From the NCBI RefSeq assembly GCF_014645655.1, contig NZ_BMMD01000008.1, positions 96,171 to 160,170 of the forward strand: a DNA stretch of 64,000 bases, read 5' to 3'. A model generated the notes under the pieces. The model saw only the letters and a program-made list of their open reading frames with translations, did no database searches and was not told where the DNA came from. The stretch is from Agromyces bauzanensis (GTDB lineage Bacteria > Actinomycetota > Actinomycetes > Actinomycetales > Microbacteriaceae). Shown here piece after piece: positions 19,636 through 28,121 of this stretch; position 1 is the first letter of the stretch; each line of letters starts with the position of its first letter. The translations under genes were made by a program, and so were the position numbers.

Positions 19636-20411
19636 GCATCGCCTCGGTGCGGCCCGGGCTGCCGCTCGCGGCCGTGAACCCGGTCGCGAAAGTCGCCGCC
19701 ACGGTGCCGCTCAGCATCGTGCTCGTGCTCACGCTCGATCCGGTCTCGGCCGCCGTCGCCATCGCCTGCGAACTGCTGGTCTTCACGCTCGTCGGATTCG
19801 GCCCGCTCCTGTGGTCGCCCCGGACGCTGCCGATCTGGATCGCCGCACCGCTCACCGGTCTCAGCATGGTGCTCTACGGCGCCCCGTCGGGCGAGACGTA
19901 CTGGGAGTTCGGCGTCATCCTCGTCACCGAGGGGTCGCTCCTCATCGGCCTCGCCACCATGACGCGCGTCATTGCGATCGCACTTCCCGCCGTGGTCCTG
20001 TTCCTCACGATCGACCCCACCGACCTCGCCGACGGGCTCGCGCAGACGCTGCACCTGCCGGCTCGCTTCGTGCTCGGGGCGCTCGCGGGGCTCCGCCTCG
20101 TCGGCTCGAGCGTGGACGACTGGCGCACGCTCCGGCTCGCGCGGCGTGCCAGGGGTGTCGCCGACCACGGCGTCGTCCGGCGCGGGCTCGGGCAGGCATT
20201 CGCGCTGCTCGTGCTCGCGATCCGTCGCGGCTCCACGCTCGCGACCGCGATGGAGGCCCGGGGCTTCGGCGCGCCGGGGGAACGCACCTGGGCGAGGGTC
20301 GCACGGTTCGGCGCGGCCGAGTGGGCGGTCATCGCGGTCGGATGCCTCGTCGCGGCGATCGCGGCGACGGCGGCCGTCCTCGCGGGAAGCTGGAACGTTG
20401 TCTGGGCGTGA
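19632..20411 (+). CDS. ykoC: ECF transporter transmembrane component YkoC
   Basis: YkoC is the T component (CbiQ-like) that links the ATPases to the substrate-binding subunit. The 259-residue protein begins with the family segment NPVAKVAATVPLSIVL, has about five membrane helices, and carries the coupling motif region RRGSTLATAMEARGFGAPGERT near 195-220, where the Ala-Arg-Gly triad contacts the ATPase. The ATG overlaps ykoD (ATGA). The following kinase-like gene probably overlaps its last codons. Confidence 0.92.
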   Translation: MSIASVRPGLPLAAVNPVAKVAATVPLSIVLVLTLDPVSAAVAIACELLVFTLVGFGPLLWSPRTLPIWIAAPLTGLSMVLYGAPSGETYWEFGVILVTEGSLLIGLATMTRVIAIALPAVVLFLTIDPTDLADGLAQTLHLPARFVLGALAGLRLVGSSVDDWRTLRLARRARGVADHGVVRRGLGQAFALLVLAIRRGSTLATAMEARGFGAPGERTWARVARFGAAEWAVIAVGCLVAAIAATAAVLAGSWNVVWA

Positions 20412-20985
20412 GGTCGGCGTCGATCGGGTCGCGACGGCGTCGGTGGGCGCCGTGCTCGAGCAGGTCCGGGGCGTCCGCCGTCCGCTCGTGCTCATCGACG
20501 GGCCGAGCGGAGCGGGCAAGAGCACCCTCGCCGACGCGGTGCGCGTGGCATGGCCGGGCAGCGCGCCGCGGCTCGTGCGCCTCGACGACGTGTATCCGGG
20601 TTGGTCGGGCCTCGAACGGGCAGGCGCCGTGCTGGCCCGCACCCTCGTGCCGCCCGTGCGCCGCGGCGGGGTGGGCCGCTGGCGCCGGTGGGACTGGGCG
20701 CGGGCCAGGCCGGGCGCGCTCGAGCGGCTCCGCCCCGGCGGGCCGCTCATCGTGGAGGGTTGCGGCGCGTTCGTCGTCGGCGACGGGGCGCCCGAGGTCG
20801 TGCGCGTCTGGGTCGACGCGCCCGACGCGTTGCGCAAGCGGCGGGCCCTCGACCGCGACGACGGCGCGTACGACGCGTTCTGGGAGCTCTGGGAGCACCA
20901 GTGGCGGCGGTACGTGCACCGGACGTCGCCCGAGCGCCGCGCCGACGTGCGCGTGCGTGCGGTGCCCGACGCGCCGCCGCGCTAA
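20398..20985 (+). CDS. P-loop NTP-binding protein, uridine-kinase-like
   Basis: The protein has a clear Walker A, IDGPSGAGKSTLAD, about 45 residues from the proposed start, then a DDVYPGWSGL segment and GGPLIVEGCGAF, which fit the nucleoside-kinase/AAA fold. It ends with a basic helical region (RKRRALDRDDG). The substrate is unknown. The start is uncertain: TTG 20398, overlapping the end of ykoC, gives 195 residues and has GGGAAG upstream; GTG 20443 or 20452 would also keep the domain. Its tight position behind ykoC suggests cotranscription, but a role in thiamine metabolism is not shown. Confidence 0.75.
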   Translation: MSGREVGVDRVATASVGAVLEQVRGVRRPLVLIDGPSGAGKSTLADAVRVAWPGSAPRLVRLDDVYPGWSGLERAGAVLARTLVPPVRRGGVGRWRRWDWARARPGALERLRPGGPLIVEGCGAFVVGDGAPEVVRVWVDAPDALRKRRALDRDDGAYDAFWELWEHQWRRYVHRTSPERRADVRVRAVPDAPPR

Positions 20986-20988
20986 CGT
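20983..20988 (+). promoter_or_regulatory. -10 box overlapping a stop codon
   Basis: TAACGT begins with the TAA stop of the kinase-like gene and ends 6 nt before the next ATG (20995). It gives the small acidic gene its own leaderless transcript. Confidence 0.5.
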
Positions 20989-20994
20989 AGACGC

Positions 20995-21255
20995 ATGAGC
21001 GCAGACACGGCAAGGACCGACTACGTCGCCGAGTTCATCGACGGCCCCCTCGAGGGTGACTTCGAGCATCGGGCCCTCGTCGGCGGCAAGCCCGAGACCC
21101 GTGTCGGCATGATGGCGGCGGTCGACGGCCTCGAGTCCCTCTTCTGGTACGACGCCGTCGAGCAGCGCGAGGTCAACGGCCAGATGCGGGTGCGCTTCAA
21201 GTTCGACGCCGACGACTCCGACCCGGTGGAGTTCGACCAGGACGACAACGACTGA
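20995..21255 (+). CDS. Small acidic hypothetical protein
   Basis: The 86-residue protein is strongly acidic, especially at the end (FDADDSDPVEFDQDDND). It starts with DYVAEFIDGPLEGDFEHRAL, which suggests a small beta-rich domain. No catalytic motif is visible and I do not recognise the family. The start is fixed by the promoter spacing and the short gap. It converges with the carboxypeptidase-like gene. Confidence 0.65.
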   Translation: MSADTARTDYVAEFIDGPLEGDFEHRALVGGKPETRVGMMAAVDGLESLFWYDAVEQREVNGQMRVRFKFDADDSDPVEFDQDDND

Positions 21256-21297
21256 CGAACACACGTCGCCTGCGCGTCGTGACCCGGACGCGCCCCG

Positions 21298-22554
21298 TCA
21301 GCCGTCCTGGCCGGCGAGGAACGCGCCGATGAGCGGCGCGGGGTTCGTGAGCCGCCACACCGGACCTGGGTCGCGGATGTCGCCCGACAGCATCAGCGGC
21401 GACGCCAGCTCCCCGGTCGAGGTCGCGACAGTCACGCGGCCCACGTCGCGGCCGTCGGGGGCGGTCGAGAATGCGTCGACGTCGACGGATGCCTCGCCGA
21501 ACGCGTTGCCCCACGCGGCATCCATTCGACTCACCGATGCGACCACGTCGGCACGGTCGCCCCATGGCGCAATGACTCGGGCATACCGCGTGCCGGCCTC
21601 GATGACGGCGACCGGTGCGGACGCGGCGATCGCCGACTCGACCGCGGCGGTGACGGCGGGGTCGAGCGTCTCGTAGTCGGGCATCAGGAGCATGGCGCCC
21701 GTGATGCGCGTCGGCCCGCCCTCGGCGCCCTCGGTGACCGGCAGTTCGGTCGTGAGCACATAGCTCAGCGCCGCCTGGTCGGTGAAGCTGCGGGTGATGG
21801 CGCGGACGCCTCCGCTCTCCGACCGGTCGACCACGTCGGGTACGCGGCGGGCGCCGGACGGCGTCTCATCGGGGTCGTCGAGCATCGCCGCGAGCGCCGG
21901 ATCAGCCAGCACGAGTCCCGCGAGCCGGGCGAGCTCGTCGGCGGTGCCGACGTTGTCGCCTGAGAGACCGGTCGCGTCACCGACGCGGGTCGCGGTGAAT
22001 CCGTGCTCCTCGAGCCACGCGTTGGCCTCGTCGACGTACTGCGCCACGGCGCCGAACGCCCACCGCACGAGCGTGTCGGCGTGGTTGTTGCTGGACGCGA
22101 GCAGCACGGCACGCACCACGTCGCGCTGGCTCCAGGTCTCGCCGGGGGAGACCTGGAGCACGCGGGATCCCTCGCCCGAGTATCGCAGGTAGTCGGTGTA
22201 ATCCGCAGGTCCGATGGGGATGTCGGGACCGGCACCCTCGGCGGGAAGTGGGAGCGAGTCGAGGGTCACGAGCAGCGTCACGAGCTTCGCCGCGCCGCCG
22301 ATCGGCACGGCAGCGGTTTCGCCGGCGATCGCGACGGTCTCGGCGGTGCCGTCGTCGGCCAGCACCGCCAGCGCGCTGGCGCCCGTCTCGGGCAGCAGGA
22401 GTGCTGGGACCTCGGATGTCGCGGTCGCCGCCGGCTCGAGACGTACGTCGACCTCGGGGAGGGGGCCCAGCAGCATCGCGGGGCCGTACACGCCCACGAC
22501 GAGGATGGCCAGCGCGCCGACGACGATGCCGACGATGCGGCCGGGGGAGGTCAT
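21298..22554 (-). CDS. D-alanyl-D-alanine carboxypeptidase homologue lacking the catalytic serine
   Basis: The 418-residue protein has a single N-terminal membrane helix (7-30) and a penicillin-binding-protein-like domain outside the cell. It aligns with S11-type carboxypeptidases of Actinobacteria: SSNNHAD (154-160) supplies the SxN motif, and the surroundings VDEANAWLEEHG and DATGLSGDNVGTADELARL are typical. The SxxK motif, however, reads GAAK (87-90): the nucleophilic serine is a glycine, checked at the DNA level (ggc). No KTG triad is evident either. It is therefore probably inactive as a peptidase, and may bind peptidoglycan or act as a scaffold. A -10 box TACGCT lies 6 nt before the ATG. 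Confidence 0.75.
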   Translation of the reverse strand: MTSPGRIVGIVVGALAILVVGVYGPAMLLGPLPEVDVRLEPAATATSEVPALLLPETGASALAVLADDGTAETVAIAGETAAVPIGGAAKLVTLLVTLDSLPLPAEGAGPDIPIGPADYTDYLRYSGEGSRVLQVSPGETWSQRDVVRAVLLASSNNHADTLVRWAFGAVAQYVDEANAWLEEHGFTATRVGDATGLSGDNVGTADELARLAGLVLADPALAAMLDDPDETPSGARRVPDVVDRSESGGVRAITRSFTDQAALSYVLTTELPVTEGAEGGPTRITGAMLLMPDYETLDPAVTAAVESAIAASAPVAVIEAGTRYARVIAPWGDRADVVASVSRMDAAWGNAFGEASVDVDAFSTAPDGRDVGRVTVATSTGELASPLMLSGDIRDPGPVWRLTNPAPLIGAFLAGQDG

Positions 22555-22560
22555 GGCATC

Positions 22561-22566
22561 AGCGTA
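22561..22566 (-). promoter_or_regulatory. -10 box of the carboxypeptidase-like gene (leaderless)
   Basis: Read on the minus strand, TACGCT ends 6 nt before the ATG at 22554. Confidence 0.5.
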
Positions 22567-22578
22567 ACGCGGCGCGCT

Positions 22579-22926
22579 TCACGCCCAGCCCAGGTCGTGC
22601 AGCCGGTCGTCGTCGATGCCGTAGAAGTGCGCGATCTCGTGCACGAGCGTGACGTGGATCTCATCGCGGAGCTCCGCCTCGTCGTCGGCGATCGCGAGCA
22701 GCGGCTCGCGGTAGAGGATGATCCGGTCGGGCATCTCGCCGAGACCGTACCGATCGCGTTCCGTGAGGGCGAATCCGTCGTAGAGGCCGAGCAGGTCGAG
22801 CGAGCCGTCCTCTGGTCGATCTTCGACGACGAAGACGACGTTCTCGAGTCCGTCGACCATGTCGTCGGGCAGCCTATCGAGCTCGTCCACCACGATGGCC
22901 TCGAACGCTTCGGCATCGAGGTGCAC
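22579..22926 (-). CDS. Minimal zinc metallopeptidase (minigluzincin family)
   Basis: The 115-residue protein ends with LVHEIAHFYGIDDDRLHDLGW, the HExxHxxGxxD zinc site of the small Zincin_1-type peptidases common in Actinobacteria. The N-terminal half has the family word LENVVFVVED and RIILYREPL. GTG 22926 is chosen because the family is about 115 residues and begins with the helix that follows (DAEAFEAIVVDELDRLP); the longer frame upstream reads through tRNA-His and cannot be real. Its substrate is unknown. Confidence 0.85.
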   Translation of the reverse strand: MHLDAEAFEAIVVDELDRLPDDMVDGLENVVFVVEDRPEDGSLDLLGLYDGFALTERDRYGLGEMPDRIILYREPLLAIADDEAELRDEIHVTLVHEIAHFYGIDDDRLHDLGWA

Positions 22927-22952
22927 GAGATTCCGATCGCTGAGTGAATTGG

Positions 22953-23026
22953 GGTGAGTAACGGGGCTTGAACCCGCGACCTCCTGGACCACAACCAGGC
23001 GCTCTACCAACTGAGCTATACCCACC
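22953..23026 (-). tRNA. tRNA-His (GTG)
   Basis: The minus strand folds as a cloverleaf with acceptor GTGGGTA/TACTCAC, D-arm, anticodon arm with loop TTGTGGT and T-arm GCGGGTTCAAGCCCCGT. The anticodon is GTG. An extra G at position -1 is encoded (23026), as expected for tRNA-His. CCA is not encoded. Confidence 0.95.
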
Positions 23027-23068
23027 ATGCGTCGACCGCCGGAGCGATCGGGCAACCCAAAAAGAGTA

Positions 23069-23689
23069 CTACACCTTGGCTTCGAACTCGTCCACGACGG
23101 CGGCGGCGAGCGTCTGGAGCTCCTGGCTCGACGGGCCGGGCTCGGCCACGAACACCGCGCGGCGGTAGTACTGCAACTCACGAATGGACTCGAGGATGTC
23201 GGCGAGCGCGCGGTGACCGCCGTTCTTCGCGGGGGAGTTGAAGTACGCGCGCGGGTACCAGCGCTTGGCGAGCTCCTTGATCGAGGACACGTCGACACTA
23301 CGGTAATGCAGGTGCCCGTCGAGTCGCGGCATGAACTTGGCGAGGAACGCCCGGTCGGTGCCGATCGAGTTGCCCGCGATCGGGGCCCGCTGCTCGTCGG
23401 GCACGTGCTTCAGCACGTACTCGAGCACCTCGTACTCCGCCTCGGCGACACTCACGCCGTTGGGGATCTCCTCGATGAGCCCTGACTCGGTGTGCATGGC
23501 GCGCACGAACTCGCCCATCGACTCGAGGGCACTCGCGTCGGGCTTGATGACGATGCTGAGGCCCGCATCGACGGGGTTGAGGTCGTAGTCCGTGATGACG
23601 ACCGCGATCTCGACGAGCTCATCGACCTCGAGGTCGAGCCCGGTCATCTCGCAGTCGATCCAGACCAGTCGGTCGCTCGAGGTTGCCAT
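23069..23689 (-). CDS. orn: Oligoribonuclease
   Basis: Orn is the DEDDh 3'-5' exonuclease that clears di- and oligoribonucleotides, including pGpG. The 206-residue length is typical. It begins VWIDCEMTGLD, giving the first catalytic Asp and Glu; AGNSIGTDRAFL and GGHRALADI give the remaining acidic and His residues. The C-terminal 25 residues are an Actinobacteria-type extension. A -10 box TAGACT (23701-23696 on the minus strand) ends 6 nt before the ATG, so the mRNA is predicted leaderless. tRNA-His lies downstream and tRNA-Arg upstream. Confidence 0.95.
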   Translation of the reverse strand: MATSSDRLVWIDCEMTGLDLEVDELVEIAVVITDYDLNPVDAGLSIVIKPDASALESMGEFVRAMHTESGLIEEIPNGVSVAEAEYEVLEYVLKHVPDEQRAPIAGNSIGTDRAFLAKFMPRLDGHLHYRSVDVSSIKELAKRWYPRAYFNSPAKNGGHRALADILESIRELQYYRRAVFVAEPGPSSQELQTLAAAVVDEFEAKV

Positions 23690-23695
23690 GCGGCG

Positions 23696-23701
23696 AGTCT
23701 A
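23696..23701 (-). promoter_or_regulatory. -10 box of orn (leaderless)
   Basis: TAGACT on the minus strand, 6 nt from the ATG at 23689. Confidence 0.6.
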
Positions 23702-23744
23702 CCGGGGCGGTCGGACACGGCCGCCGTGGTCACCGAGGCGGCGG

Positions 23745-23817
23745 TCCCCCCGGAGAGATTCGAACTCCCGACCAAGTGGGTAGAAACCACCTGCTCTGTC
23801 CACTGAGCTACGGGGGG
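23745..23817 (-). tRNA. tRNA-Arg (TCT)
   Basis: The minus strand has acceptor CCCCCCG/CGGGGGG, an anticodon stem GGTGG/CCACT with loop TTTCTAC, and T-arm GTTCGAATC. The anticodon TCT reads AGA/AGG, rare arginine codons in this GC-rich genome. CCA is not encoded. Confidence 0.93.
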
Positions 23818-23869
23818 TGGTGGAGCGACGCACTGACAGCATATCGACCGGGGTGGCGGAGCGCCGTCG

Positions 23870-25087
23870 TCAACCCTCGGCGGGCACGTGCTCGTCGTCG
23901 GCGCGGCGACTCGCGGCGTCCGCCGATCGCCGGTGCAGCGCGAGCGCAGTGAGGGGGAACAGGAGCACCGAGAGCATGCCGGCGCCGACGAGCGCGGCCG
24001 CGAGGCCACTCGAGAGCTCGCCCCGGTCGACGCCGATCGCCGTGACGGCGACGATGATCGGCAGGCCGGTGGCGCCGAACAGCGCCGTCGCGGCGAGATC
24101 GCGGCGGCTCGACCCGCGCGGTGCCGCGAGCATCGACGGCACGCCGCGCACGACGAGGAACAGCACCACGAAGACCGGCAGGAGCACGAGGGTGCGGATG
24201 TCGTTCACGAGTGCCTCGAGGTCGAACGTGACGCCCGTGGCGATGAAGAAGATCGGCACCAGGAACCCGTAACCGAGCGCTTCGACCTTGCCCTCGATGA
24301 CCTCGACGTCGTGCTCGGGGGCGCCCGACAGGATGAGGCGGTAGAGCACGCCAGCCGTGAACGCACCGAGCAGCATGTCGAGGTCGAGCTCGACGCTGAG
24401 CGCGACGAGCGCCACCAGCACGAGCACGACCAGGCGCACGCCGAACTGGCCGCTCGTGTGCAGCGTGGCATTGATGATCCGGTGCAGGCGGCGCCCCTCG
24501 CCGCGTGCGGCGAGCCAGATGGCGGCGCCGGCGATCACGGCGAAGGCGACGAGCACGAGCGCGGCCGTGAGTGGTGAACGCCCGCTGAGGAAGAGCGAGA
24601 TCGCCAGCAGCGGGCCGAACTCGCCGATGGCGCCGATCGCGACCACCGAGACGCCGAACGGCGTGCGCAGGTCGCCGGAGTCGCGGAGCACGGGCATGAT
24701 CGTGCCGAGCGCCGTCGACGTGAGCGCGATGCCGATGAAGCCGGCGGCCGCGAGATCGTGGGCGAACAGCGTGGCGATGCCGAGTCCGGCGGCGAGCGAG
24801 ATGATCCAGCCGATCGCCGCCCTGGTGAGCGGCCGGCCCCGGATGGCGTGGAAGTCGATCTCGTTGCCGGCGAGGAAGAAGAGCATTGCGAGGCCGAAAT
24901 CCGCGAAGAACGCCGTCAGGTCGTCGGGCACGATCCAGCCGAGCACGGCCGGACCGAGCACGAGGCCCAGCAGGATCTCGAACACGACGAGTGGGATCGC
25001 GACCCACCGGGACAGCAGACGCACCAGCGGCGGTGCCGCGACCGCGACGGCGGGGAACAGCACCAGTGTCCCGATCGAGTAGTCCAC
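23870..25087 (-). CDS. Cation/proton antiporter, CPA2 (KefB/NapA) family
   Basis: The 405-residue protein has about 12 hydrophobic helices and the monovalent cation:proton antiporter fold. Visible family features are [14 protein letters not shown] near 33-46, the FLAGNEIDF segment, [15 protein letters not shown] in helix 5 and [11 protein letters not shown]. There is no C-terminal TrkA-N nucleotide-binding domain, so it is not a full KefB. It exchanges Na+ or K+ for H+ across the membrane; which ion is not visible. GTG 25087 is chosen because GGGGGTG precedes it, and the longer reading frame upstream is polar and not family-like. It is divergent from nadE. Confidence 0.85.
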   Translation of the reverse strand: MDYSIGTLVLFPAVAVAAPPLVRLLSRWVAIPLVVFEILLGLVLGPAVLGWIVPDDLTAFFADFGLAMLFFLAGNEIDFHAIRGRPLTRAAIGWIISLAAGLGIATLFAHDLAAAGFIGIALTSTALGTIMPVLRDSGDLRTPFGVSVVAIGAIGEFGPLLAISLFLSGRSPLTAALVLVAFAVIAGAAIWLAARGEGRRLHRIINATLHTSGQFGVRLVVLVLVALVALSVELDLDMLLGAFTAGVLYRLILSGAPEHDVEVIEGKVEALGYGFLVPIFFIATGVTFDLEALVNDIRTLVLLPVFVVLFLVVRGVPSMLAAPRGSSRRDLAATALFGATGLPIIVAVTAIGVDRGELSSGLAAALVGAGMLSVLLFPLTALALHRRSADAASRRADDEHVPAEG

Positions 25088-25203
25088 CGCGCACCCCCGG
25101 ATCTCGCACGCACTCACGTGCGCCTGCCGCGATGCTATCGGAGCGTCCGAGCCGGGATGCCGGTGTCTGGCCCACGCGTTTCGTGCGTGAAACATCGCAG
25201 CGG

Positions 25204-25209
25204 TATCGT
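25204..25209 (+). promoter_or_regulatory. -10 box of nadE (leaderless)
   Basis: TATCGT ends 6 nt before the nadE ATG. Confidence 0.55.
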
Positions 25210-25215
25210 CGTGGG

Positions 25216-26037
25216 ATGCGCGACCTGCAGGCGAGAATCATCGAAGAACTCAATGTCAGCCCGGGCATCGACCCAGCCGAGCAGGTCCGTGCCCGGATCG
25301 ACTTCCTGAAGACCTACCTGCGCACCAGTGGTGCGGCGGGCTTCGTCCTCGGCATCAGCGGCGGGCAGGACTCCTCGCTCGCCGGCCGGCTCTGCCAGCT
25401 CGCGGTCGAGGAACTCGCCGCCGAGGGTGACCCGGCGCGCTTCGTCGCAGTGCGTCTGCCCCATGGCGTGCAGCACGACGAGGCCGACGCGCAACTGGCG
25501 CTCGATTTCATCCAGCCGGCCGAGACCATGGTCTTCAACATCATCGAGCCCGTCGACGAACTCGCCGAGGAGGTCGCCGAGGCGACCGGCGTCGCCCTCA
25601 CCGACTTCGGCAAGGGCAACGTCAAGGCCCGCATGCGCATGATCGCCCAGTACGCGATCGCCGGCGAGGGCCGCCTGCTCGTGGTGGGCACCGACCACGC
25701 GGCCGAGGCGGTCACGGGCTTCTTCACGAAGTACGGCGACGGCGGCGCCGACATCCTGCCGCTCACGGGTCTCACGAAGCGCCAGGGGCGCGCCCTGCTC
25801 CAGCACCTCGGCGCGCCCGAGCGGATCTACCTGAAGGTGCCCACGGCCGATCTTCTCGACCACGATCCCGGTCAGGCCGACGAGGCGAACCTCGGCCTGA
25901 AGTACCACGACATCGACGCCTACCTCGAGGGTGAGGAGATCGACGCGGGGATCGCCGATCGCATTGAGGCGCGCTTCCTGCAGACGCGGCACAAGCGGGC
26001 GGTGCCCGTCTCGATGTTCGACGACTGGTGGATCTGA
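25216..26037 (+). CDS. nadE: Ammonia-dependent NAD+ synthetase
   Basis: NadE amidates deamido-NAD+ in the last step of NAD synthesis. The 273-residue single-domain protein is the ammonia-dependent form. The PP-loop [14 protein letters not shown] (about 43-56) binds [26 protein letters not shown] and [20 protein letters not shown] are hallmark segments of E. coli-type NadE, and KVPTADLLD with QADEANLG marks the C-terminal part. The ATG at 25216 gives the usual N-terminus. Confidence 0.95.
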   Translation: MRDLQARIIEELNVSPGIDPAEQVRARIDFLKTYLRTSGAAGFVLGISGGQDSSLAGRLCQLAVEELAAEGDPARFVAVRLPHGVQHDEADAQLALDFIQPAETMVFNIIEPVDELAEEVAEATGVALTDFGKGNVKARMRMIAQYAIAGEGRLLVVGTDHAAEAVTGFFTKYGDGGADILPLTGLTKRQGRALLQHLGAPERIYLKVPTADLLDHDPGQADEANLGLKYHDIDAYLEGEEIDAGIADRIEARFLQTRHKRAVPVSMFDDWWI

Positions 26038-26066
26038 CCGCCTGAGCCGCCAGGCGCGCGCGTCGC

Positions 26067-26735
26067 TCAGGCGCGCGCGTCGTCGAATGTCGGTGTCGGG
26101 GCGGTGTCGTTCGGCCCGTGCGCCGACTCCATGCCCGCCCGAGGCGGCGGCTCGATCGTGGCCGCGCCCTGGTAGCGCGCGCGGTGCTGTTCTGCGACCC
26201 AGGCGTCCTGCGCCTCGACCGCGGCCTGCTCGGGCTCCTGTCGTTGCGTGCGCCACCGCACGAGGTCGTTCTGGAACTGCTTGCGGGTACGAGCCGGATG
26301 GCGCTCCCACTCGAGCAGCCGGTCGCGGAACTCGACGACGGCGGGGTCGAGCTGGTAGCCGAACGTCGCGGACGCGCGCTTCAGCTCATGCAGTTGGTGG
26401 GCCGCCCAGTTGGCGGCGACATCCGACCCGCGCATCGGCAGCAGCCGCACCTGGATGTCCGCCTGCCCGACCATGCGGTCGGCGAGCACCTGCTCCTGCG
26501 GGGTGAGTGAGTTCCACACCGAGGCCTCGGTCGCGGCGTCGACGAGCGCCGCGATCGCCGCGCTCCTCGCCTCGCGGTCGCGCTGCGCAAGGACCCGGCG
26601 GATCGCCGCGCCGGCGATCCACGCCGCGAGGAGTCCCGACGCGAGCACCGCGACGAAGAGCACGGCCGCGGCGAAGACGGTCGGGCGCGCGGCGTGAGAC
26701 GTGAGCCACGAGATGAGGTCGTTCCACAGGTCCAT
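26067..26735 (-). CDS. Membrane-anchored coiled-coil hypothetical protein
   Basis: The 222-residue protein has one N-terminal membrane helix (about 20-45, FAAAVLFVAVLASGLLAAWI) and a cytoplasmic, Arg/Glu/Gln-rich helical part with likely coiled-coil character, ending in a Pro-rich tail. Members of this type occur in Microbacteriaceae, but I know no function. It converges with nadE over a 30-base gap containing a doubled GGCGCGCGCGTCG motif. A TAGCCT -10 box 6 nt before the ATG supports the start. Confidence 0.65.
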   Translation of the reverse strand: MDLWNDLISWLTSHAARPTVFAAAVLFVAVLASGLLAAWIAGAAIRRVLAQRDREARSAAIAALVDAATEASVWNSLTPQEQVLADRMVGQADIQVRLLPMRGSDVAANWAAHQLHELKRASATFGYQLDPAVVEFRDRLLEWERHPARTRKQFQNDLVRWRTQRQEPEQAAVEAQDAWVAEQHRARYQGAATIEPPPRAGMESAHGPNDTAPTPTFDDARA

Positions 26736-26741
26736 GCGCGA

Positions 26742-26747
26742 AGGCTA
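26742..26747 (-). promoter_or_regulatory. -10 box of the coiled-coil protein gene (leaderless)
   Basis: TAGCCT on the minus strand, 6 nt before the ATG at 26735. Confidence 0.5.
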
Positions 26748-26814
26748 TCGTCGCGGATGCCCCGCGCGAACGATACGGCACGGCGTGCCCGCATGATGCG
26801 CGGGGGCGGGCGCT

Positions 26815-27066
26815 TCAGCGGAAGCACTCGGCCGCGTCCGACGCCGACCAGAACTCGCCGAGAGGCATCGACCGGATGCCGCCGCTCATGAGTCGGCGCG
26901 CCGACCAGCGCTCGAGCCCGCCGAGCTCGTGGCGTTCGATGTGCCCCAGCACGGCGCCGCCAGGGCGTGAGACGCGCCAGAGGGACGCCGCGACCGGTGT
27001 GATCGTGAGCCCGGGCACGCGGGCGGGGAAGCTCTCGCGGGGCCGTGCGAGCGTGGTGGCGGACAT
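26815..27066 (-). CDS. Small conserved hypothetical protein
   Basis: This 83-residue protein starts at ATG 27066 with GGAGAGGAG 5-6 nt upstream, a good ribosome site. It contains FPARVPGLTITPVAASLWRV and GAVLGHIERHE, and ends LGEFWSASDAAECFR, which suggests a small beta-rich domain with a conserved tail. I recognise the pattern as one found in other Microbacteriaceae but know no function. No membrane segment or catalytic motif is visible. Confidence 0.65.
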   Translation of the reverse strand: MSATTLARPRESFPARVPGLTITPVAASLWRVSRPGGAVLGHIERHELGGLERWSARRLMSGGIRSMPLGEFWSASDAAECFR

Positions 27067-27164
27067 CGTCGCTCCTCTCCTCGTGCAGCCGGCCCTGCGT
27101 CTGATCGACGGTAGGCGGACCCACCGACATCCGACGCTGTCCAAGGCACCGAAGTGCAGCCGAT

Positions 27165-28121
27165 TCACGGGAGCGACTCGCGCCTGGCCATCTCCTGGCT
27201 CGCGAGGTCGGCGTCGACGGCGCCGGCCGGCCGAGCGGTCTGCGCCAGCACGATCGCGACGAGCACGAGGGCCGCGCCCGCCAGCTGGAGTGCGTCGAGC
27301 CCCTCGCCGAGCCACAACCAGGCGACCGCGAAAGCGAAGAGCACCTCGGCCGACGCCGCGATGCCCGCCGCGGTGGCGCGCAGGTGCTTGAGCGCGAGGA
27401 AGGAGAGCAGGAACGGTGCGAACGAACCGAGCACGCCGTTCCACGCGAGGAGCACCCACAACGGCACGACGATCGCCTCGAGCGAGCCGCCGAGGGAGAC
27501 GGGCTCGACGAGGAGGACCGGGTCGACCTGCCACCAGCCGCTGGACATCGCCCAGAAGAGCGCGGCGAACCCCATCGACCAGAACGCGACGGCCATCGGC
27601 GACGTCGCCGTGACCTGCCGCTCGCCGACGATGAAGTAGATCGTCAGGGTGGCCGCTGCGGCCAGCCCGAAGAGCACGCCCGGCACCGAGAGGTCGCCGC
27701 CGGCGCCCAGTTGGGCGACCAGCGCGAGTCCCACGAGCACGAGCCCGATCGCGACCCAGAGGCGGGGCTTCACGCGTTCCGCGAAGAAGACGCGCGCGAT
27801 CACCGCCACCGCGAGCACGGCCAGGTACTCGAGGAGCAGGGCGATCCCGACGGGCAGCAGGCTGATCGCGACGGCATACGTCCACTGCAGGAGCGCGACG
27901 CCCGCGACGCCGAGGAGCGCCATGACCGCCAGCTGGCGCCCCGAGATGCGGAACGCGGCCCGGTTGCCGATCGCCAGCCACACGCCCGCGATCAGGCATA
28001 CCGAGACCACGCGGAAGAAGGTCAGCTGCGTGGGCGTCAGCCCCGCCTCGATGATGACCTTCGTGACGCTCCCGTTCGTGCCGAACAGGAGCGCGGCGAG
28101 GAGCGCGAAGAGGTAGCCCAC
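27165..28121 (-). CDS. EamA/DMT-family transporter
   Basis: The 318-residue protein has ten hydrophobic helices in two EamA repeats, each starting with a family motif: LLAALLFGTNGSVTKV near residue 6 and GVLFGLAAAATLTIYFIVGE near 150. DMT-family proteins export amino acids, metabolites or drugs; the substrate here is unknown. GTG 28121 starts at the base after the stop of the aldo/keto reductase gene, so the two are cotranscribed. The C-terminal 25 residues are polar. Confidence 0.88.
   Translation of the reverse strand: MGYLFALLAALLFGTNGSVTKVIIEAGLTPTQLTFFRVVSVCLIAGVWLAIGNRAAFRISGRQLAVMALLGVAGVALLQWTYAVAISLLPVGIALLLEYLAVLAVAVIARVFFAERVKPRLWVAIGLVLVGLALVAQLGAGGDLSVPGVLFGLAAAATLTIYFIVGERQVTATSPMAVAFWSMGFAALFWAMSSGWWQVDPVLLVEPVSLGGSLEAIVVPLWVLLAWNGVLGSFAPFLLSFLALKHLRATAAGIAASAEVLFAFAVAWLWLGEGLDALQLAGAALVLVAIVLAQTARPAGAVDADLASQEMARRESLP

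Noticed and set aside
22927..23298. Extension of the metallopeptidase frame upstream
   Set aside because: It reads through tRNA-His and antisense of orn; the family is only about 115 residues long.
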